Positions 58,095-64,000 of a DNA stretch of 64,000 nt are shown here, in pieces. The notes beneath the pieces are model-generated. The model was not told the DNA's origin. It saw only the letters and a list, made by a program, of their open reading frames with translations, and made no database searches. Numbering within the stretch: position 1 is the stretch's first letter; every line of letters begins with the position of its first letter. A program made the position numbers and the translations under genes. This DNA is from Aphrophora alni (Eukaryota > Arthropoda > Insecta > Hemiptera > Aphrophoridae), in NCBI GenBank assembly GCA_963513935.1, contig OY740769.1, positions 69,212,984-69,276,983 of the forward strand, read 5' to 3'.

Positions 58095-58385
58095 AATAAA
58101 ACATCCAATAAGTTGTGGTAGAGTTATATGTTAACACACTCTCATTATTTATCAGTGATCTACTAGTGTGAACCATGAGGCATATTAGCAGACCTAATAT
58201 GAAAATTGTGGGTTTAAATATGAAAACTTAGGTAGCTCCTATCATCTCTTATTTTCCCTAATAATTTCTGTGTCTGACACTATTTGAAGGCCTGTGCGGC
58301 CTTATCTAGTGCCAAGTGTCCCAATGATTAACCTAATAATATTTATTGATACCACCTGGAAATCAACGACACCCCTGAATGTTAA

Positions 58386-58680
58386 AACTTACCTAATCTA
58401 AAGGAGGAAAGGAGAATATCCACTATCAGCAGAACCACCACCCTCCACGAGTCCAACCTCCACTACATGAATGACGGAGTAAAGCTCCGCCAGATACCCA
58501 GACCCCGCGGTACCATGTTTAGCTATACAGATTTCTTAGCTTCGCTCCGATACCCAGAATGGTCGCGGGACCGTGATCGTAAACAGACCACCATTTACGA
58601 CCACTACCAACGGTTTCGGATTCCCTTCATGCTCCACCTAGCTCCTATGATCTAGCACAATGGCAGACATACGGTATCTG
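58386..58680 (-). other. GC-rich island with strong splice donor (candidate untranslated exon)
   Basis: About 300 bp above 50% G+C inside AT-rich DNA. On the minus strand it ends in TAG followed by GTAAGT (exon edge at 58393), a near-ideal donor. In that direction only tiny frames exist (for example ATG near 58674 with 10 codons), so a 5' untranslated exon is the simplest reading. On the plus strand a 90-codon frame is open from 58387 to 58655, with RGTMFSYTDFLASLRYPEW, and cannot be excluded as coding. An internal duplication, GATACCCAGA within GCTCCG...CGCGG, repeats at about 58483 and 58541. A transposon fragment is an alternative. Confidence 0.35.
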
Positions 58681-59114
58681 TCCAAAACTTCATTTTTAAC
58701 TCAGGACATATAAAAATTAAGGAAATTGGCAAAAATCGCCATTGATTTTTAACTCGACACATAGTACATGCAAATAGTACATAGCACTACCCATGTACAT
58801 GTGAATTATTGAAATCTATATGGAAATGAAACTAGAAATAGCACACACTCAACTCAATATAATATCCTTTTATAGGTGTATATATTAGACGAGTGTGCAT
58901 TGAAGCATTAGATTATTTCTTATATCTACTATTATATTAATATTAACAAAGGTTTCACTCAGATTTATTGAGTCCTATCCCTTCTATTGTTTTCGGTATT
59001 ATTATTACGTTTCGTTATTTAATTTGTAATGATTCAGCTGTTTGACATTTTATTTTTCTGGTTACTATGATATTAAATTCTTTATATATTTCTATGCATA
59101 TTCCAGTAGAGTTA

Positions 59115-59158
<44 letters not shown>

Positions 59159-59946
59159 TTAGTTTATTGTCGTACGATAATCGCAAAAAGTACAAGTAGG
59201 TGAAAACATTGAGTTATGAAGAAGGGATGTATTCAATATTTTTCAAGCATATTTGTTTAATAATCTAAATTAAAACGTGAATATACACACAGTTTAACGG
59301 CACGTTATTTGTTAGGATACACAAAAGCAAATTATTTAGTAATATGTTTTGACTATTAGTATTAGTACTTTCTACCCTAAATAAAACTTTTTAATTTTCT
59401 AATTACTTAAAAGGAGTTTGATTGAAATAAAGTATAATTACTAATTTCTAGAATTCAATTTATCGAATAATTCACAATAAAAGTTTTTTTTCGTTTTAAA
59501 GATGTTTCAAAAACATGTTTAATACATCATGCCGATATACTTATGTTAATACTTTGCTCTTGCATTTATCCACAATACCACAATAACTTGTGGTATAATA
59601 ATGGATTATATTTGAGAAAAAAACGTACCAAAACATCTGAATTTCAAGAGATATAACAAATGTATTTTGGAATTAGGAAAAGTGACAGCAACAAAAATAT
59701 GCCCTCATACTAAATAACCGTAAATCTGCTTAATGTTGACTCAGCTATCATAAAAGTAATATTTTTACGACAAAATAATGGACTAGTGACACTAGTCACG
59801 TTATGGGTAGGAGTTCTCTTCAGTTTTAAATTAGGGACGTATCATTGCGGATATTTTGTTCGCAGTAAATTGTTTGGTGAATTAAGCTCTGTACGTAAGT
59901 ATTTATTAAATTTTTATGAAGGACAATTTTTACCTAAGGAAAAAAC
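58681..59946. other. AT-rich, no gene seen; (ATT)n
   Basis: (ATT)n of about 14 units at 59117-59158. No coding feature. The 108-codon frame at 59786-60112 crosses a transposon end and is treated as chance. Confidence 0.4.
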
Positions 59947-61020
59947 AATTGAGGCGGTTTCCGGAAGAAGGGCCCATAGGCTTATGTGCCATTTCCCAGA
60001 AATCGCTTTAAAAGAAGCGCCATGTTGTTATGAATACTGTTGTCAAACTTTGTTTAAATATCTTTACTCTGTGGTCCGTGAGCTATTTTTTTATAAGACT
60101 TTGCACAGCTGATTTCGGTCTGCAGCCTTGGCCTACAAAAACAAAAACGTAAACGTAGTTGTTGTTGTTAATGTTTCTGTTAGTGAGTTTATGTTAAATA
60201 ATTAGTGTGTATGTTTAATGATTAAATAACTGTATCAAAATGGAACAACCTGTGAAGAAAAAACGCCGAATTGTATATAGTAATGGCTCAATGCAATCGT
60301 AACTTGTCGAGAGAATCCTTCCCCTTTTGAGATGATAATGGACAGTGGCCTGATTATGGACTGGGATAAAGCTCTTGCCCCATTCTTCCTACAAAAACCA
60401 AAATCACCACAGAAAAAATACACAATAATGAAGTATGTTATAATGAAATATACCACCAGTGGCAGTCTGCAGTGTTCCGAAACCTACCACCCCTTGTACA
60501 GGCCATTCAAATACCTTTCAACCATGAACAGGGAGACTTTGAGAAATATAAATTGTCAGCCAGTACCCAGTACTTATCTCAATATGATAGAGATTGGATA
60601 GAGTTTATCTTAAATGAGAACAAAGACTGATCAATCTCATCATGCTTAGACTTAAGTAGGCCTAATGTATTCTTTGCAGTGTATATCAAACTTATCTGTA
60701 ATTTTTCCAATAAGTTAACAACAAAATAAAGGTTTTTTCTTTTAGACGTTTTTATTTTCCATTCCAATAAAACCATTTTTCGAAAAAGGGCACATAAGCA
60801 TATTAGTTTATTTACTTTTTAAACAATTACAATTAATTATTTTTTATGTACAAAATGTTGTTGCCATAGTAACATGGACCTTTGAAAGAACTTATAAAAA
60901 CATTTTCTTATCTATGGTATAAGTATTTCTATAATTCATCTAATTCAAAAATGTTTGTCCTCAATTTCCTCAGAATAGAAAAAGAGCCTATGGGCCCTTC
61001 TTCCGGAAACCGCCTCAATT
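59947..61020. mobile_element. 1.07-kb DNA transposon with perfect 36-bp inverted repeats
   Basis: 59947-59982 and 60985-61020 are exact inverted copies; read inward they begin AATTGAGGCGGTTTCCGGAA. The first four bases, AATT, are palindromic, so the pair may be a 4-bp target duplication around a 32-bp inverted repeat starting GAGGCGG. A second short inverted motif, GCTTATGTGCC, occurs at 59980-59990 and reversed near 60788-60798. Inside are a start codon with a basic leader, a coding remnant on the plus strand, and AATAAA-type signals. This looks like an internally deleted copy of an autonomous element. The family is not identified. Confidence 0.85.
60240..60630 (+). pseudogene. coding remnant inside the 60-kb transposon
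   Basis: An ATG at 60240 opens MEQPVKKKRRIVYSNG, a lysine/arginine-rich leader that could be a nuclear localisation signal, and stops at 60300. After at least one frame change a good frame runs from about 60364 to the TGA at 60628-60630. It contains YHQWQSAVFRNLPPLVQAI and then ASTQYLSQYDRDWIEFILNE. A poly(A) signal-like AAATAAAGG lies near 60724 and AATAAAACC near 60766. The layout suggests the first and last parts of a transposase gene joined by an internal deletion. I do not recognise the family and no catalytic triad is visible. It could instead be a captured host exon. Confidence 0.45.
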
Positions 61021-62689
61021 ATTTTATTTAAGTACAAACTAAACATAGATTGGAGATTGATTGTGCGTTACAAAGAGGTATTTTACATTTTTCAACAATA
61101 ATATGAAGCAAAATATAAATTACATGATAAAGATTCTCTAGAAATTATCTGGCATATTTACTAATCCAAAACTCATGAGTAAATTACCAGATAAACCTTT
61201 TTGCAGCCGATCTGTTCTTCTTAAAACGGTAATGCAATTATTATCACTGAAGGCTTATAAACAAAATATAGTCATGGATTGGTAAATGCCTGAAAATATT
61301 TTGCTAGAAAAATGTTTAATCCATATAACATGTGTATATTAACATGTATGAATAATGACATAAATATAGCCTTAATGTTTAATCTTCCTCTCTTTTATAA
61401 GTGTAAAATATTTTTTTTTTAATAAAATGACGATTTCCATTAATATTGATTTGTTTGTGCAATTAGCGTATATTAAAGAAGACGGGTTTTCATAATGACA
61501 TTGTGCAAGAGCATGATTTAACTATTGTAAATATCATGGCGAATAGTTTTTAGCATTGTAATGAAGAAAAAATTGGTTATCTGGTGCTAATTACTAGCAA
61601 TGTATTAAATACGATCGATAAAATAATAAACTTAAATATTATAGTAGATTGGAAGTATTTTATTACCAAAACGAAGGTAAAAGTAAGCTACTTGAAAATG
61701 AAAAACAAAAGTGTCAGGTGGAAATATTATTTCCCATTAAACAGGATTATGAAGTTGAAGACAAACAACTAATCGTTAAAAATCAAGTCGGTGGGGAAAA
61801 TAAATGGAAAAGACAAGAAAGAAGATCCATAGGAAACAAGGTATAAACATTTTTTTCCAGTTATTCATTTATGAGATTATTCATGGGGATTGTTTAAAAT
61901 TGTAAATGAGGAAAACTTTTAATATCGATGGTATTGTATGGGTCGGAGTTAAACCAAACAAGTATCAACAGAGTAAGTGCTGTGAAAATCGTTAACAAAA
62001 CAAGATTATATTATTATTTGGACAAGAGATAATGTTTTTTTAAATTTTTTTAAATAATGAGTCACTTAACTCGATTCGGACTTTATCAAACATTCTCCTA
62101 AAACTTACTAGTTGAAAATAAAATTGAAGACTGTATCATATAGACATATTGTGTGATGACTGTCTCATATAGACATCATTTAGTATATTATTCATTTGTG
62201 AATATAAAAGTTAAAAAAATAATAAAATTTAAAAAAAAATCTACCAGACAGGAAAATACTAAAAACAAGAAGAGCTGACTGAATATTTAGACATCCCAAA
62301 ATTCAAGAACACTTTACCAGGCCTGGGAAGGTTACCAGTCATTTTAGGACACAAGTCACATTAAATATAACTTTACAATATGATATAACGACACAAGAAA
62401 CTGATTTAATTGTCAATGTGATGGTAAGGTGATTTACAGATAAAATAAATAGGATGTCTTCAACAATTTGTTTGGTCTAGAGATCTAGTTTAAGAAATAA
62501 GAACAAATAGACAGTAACTTTAAGCTATATACAAAATATAAATAAATGTGTTAAATGCAATTTATCTACAGGATAAAGACAGGAATGTTTTATGTAACAT
62601 AACGATAGATTGTAATTTCTAATAAAGACGAATTAAAAATATTTTATACAGGAAATACCAGAACTTATTTTAATAGTTTTATTAAGTGA
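61021..62689. other. AT-rich, no gene seen
   Basis: Overlapping 62- and 65-codon plus-strand frames at 61584-61846 are lysine-rich and unrecognised. Nothing else. Confidence 0.3.
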
Positions 62690-63670
62690 ATTTGATAAAT
62701 TGAAGTAATCCTATACTTACGCAACATATAGAAAACTGTAAAACTGCTGATGGTCTACAGCAGAGAATAGTCTACTGGTGGATGAGCTTTTAAATTTTTT
62801 ATTGACGGACAGGTTATAGTTTATAGGTTACTGGTTTTTGCTACAATTTTCTGTGATTTGTTAACTATTTGACTGTGTCGATAATGTAATCCTTTATTAA
62901 AAATAAGGTTCGTATAAGAATATATTTTAATATTATACAATGATTTATGTTTTACTTGAGTGATAAAAAAAAATACTTAAATTTAAGCTATGTAATTGGT
63001 GTTTCCTTTTACCTGGTTATCTGTAAATTATTGAGTTCCTCAAGAATTTGTCGTAAGTGTAACGGTTTTTAATATATTTAAATGATTTATATTAATACAG
63101 AGGCTAATATTTATTTGTTTACTATTGTCACAATTATTTTCATAATTGCAATTATAGTGGAAGATTTCAATCACGAAAAAGAAATATTGCTTGAGTAATA
63201 TTGAACAATGGCTCTCTGAAAATGTTTTAGAGATAAATATTAATAAAACCTACAAACACTGTTCATTATATACATATGGAAAAAATCTTAAATCACTGGA
63301 CACAATATGTAAAACTAAGTTGTGAAAAAAAAAATACTGAAAAGAATGTTTTGGTAGTAAAATTGACTGTCACCTAAATTAAAATCACACTTCTAATATC
63401 TAACCTTGATATTACACACGACATAGCTTGATTACGGAAATCAAAGACCATAGTTTATTCAACTTTTTTTCAGTTCAAAAATAATACATGTGGTAATATT
63501 ATGAGCTAATCTAAAATCTGCAAAACTGATTTATACATATTGAATATTACGACAGTTAGTCAAAAATGTAATTCATACGACATATTTTCTCAATTATTAA
63601 AATTATTACCAATCCCATCATTGTATTTGATTGAACTTATATGATTTTTACATATAGGTGATGATTTAAT
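62690..63670 (+). pseudogene. heavily decayed LINE reverse transcriptase (CR1/L2-like), C-terminal half
   Basis: Plus-strand scraps in LINE order: a WF-x-SYL-like segment near 62777-62815; VPQEF near 63035, the worn GVPQG block; EQWLSENVLEININKTYKHC near 63206-63265, the WLxxNkLxLNxxKT block after the catalytic ADD box; and LLKLLPIPSLYLIEL near 63597-63640, the ILPVPSLYI C-terminal block also present in the LINE at 5.2-7.5 kb. Many stops and shifts separate the scraps, and the ADD box itself is not readable. It is much older than the other two LINEs. Confidence 0.55.
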
Positions 63671-64000
63671 AAAATAACTGTGCGGTATAATTTTAATACA
63701 CAGAATTAAGAGAAATGTTGTTATATCTCCATAGACGGGTATTGATGGGGGTAAAAATACGTTAACAATGTATTTTGTACCATAATTTATTAGAGGATGA
63801 TTTTATAGTGATAGTTAAAATTTTATTTAGAACAAAACTAAAAATAATATTCTTAAAGAAAGACGTAAATTCTTGAGAATTTTTACAGAAAAAAACTTAA
63901 TTAATAATAAATGTTATGTTTTGATGTATTGAAAGTATTCATTTTATATTTTTAATTATACTTATTCTTAAATTTTATAAAATATTTAACTAGTTGCCTA
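63671..64000. other. AT-rich, no gene seen
   Basis: The end of the window. The 3' end of the decayed LINE cannot be located. Confidence 0.35.

Noticed and set aside
59786..60112. 108-codon plus-strand open frame
   Set aside because: It starts outside the 60-kb transposon, runs through the left inverted repeat and resembles no protein. A frame this long is expected by chance in a window of this size.

Overview
This window looks like a gene-poor, strongly AT-rich stretch of an animal nuclear genome. It is most likely insect, judging by the transposon families, and possibly hemipteran, although the exact group is a guess. No host gene can be named. By eye the background is roughly 70-75% A+T, with many long dinucleotide arrays, no compact operon-like gene order and no bacterial signals. 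Almost everything recognisable is a mobile element or its remains, in different states of decay.

Layout. 0.25-1.7 kb is a GC-elevated block of unknown origin. 1.9-2.1 kb holds a hAT transposase scrap. 2.75-3.6 kb is one copy of an unclassified repeat whose second copy lies at 56.3-57.1 kb. 3.66-4.17 kb is a broken intronless gene I cannot name. 4.6-7.6 kb is a 5'-truncated CR1/L2-like LINE on the minus strand, bounded by an (AT)n and a 246-bp (AG)n array. 9.2 kb carries a type I hammerhead ribozyme on the minus strand, a mark of Penelope-like elements. 10.4-14.15 kb is a 3.74-kb element with about 460-bp terminal inverted repeats that has split a (CA)n array. 15.9-17.3 kb is a mariner-related element of the DD41D type with about 130-bp inverted ends and a dead transposase. 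24.3-26.2 kb is a 5'-truncated Jockey LINE with a 12-bp target duplication. 31.5-31.8 kb is a 59-bp minisatellite. 33.47-33.92 kb is a MITE with perfect 34-bp ends. 35.3 kb has a GC-rich candidate exon. 35.87-38.69 kb holds the remains of a long intronless open frame. 39.35-39.93 kb has three tRNA-derived SINE-like copies. 51.7-52.3 kb is a second DD41D transposase relic. 55.65-56.06 kb is a Ty3/gypsy RNase H relic. 57.5-58.0 kb is a 293-bp tandem pair. 58.4-58.7 kb is a GC-rich island with a strong minus-strand splice donor. 59.95-61.02 kb is a transposon with perfect 36-bp inverted repeats and a coding remnant. 62.7-63.7 kb is another decayed LINE.

The items most worth following are the hammerhead ribozyme, the two broken intronless genes (candidate endogenous viral or large-transposon genes), the long-inverted-repeat element inside the microsatellite, the perfect-TIR element at 60 kb, and the repeated 8-mer TAGGCCTA. 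Comparing the two arms of one transposon suggests that this 8-mer is an excision footprint. Stretches between these features are listed as empty where I see nothing. Some could be introns of a large host gene, but I cannot show that.
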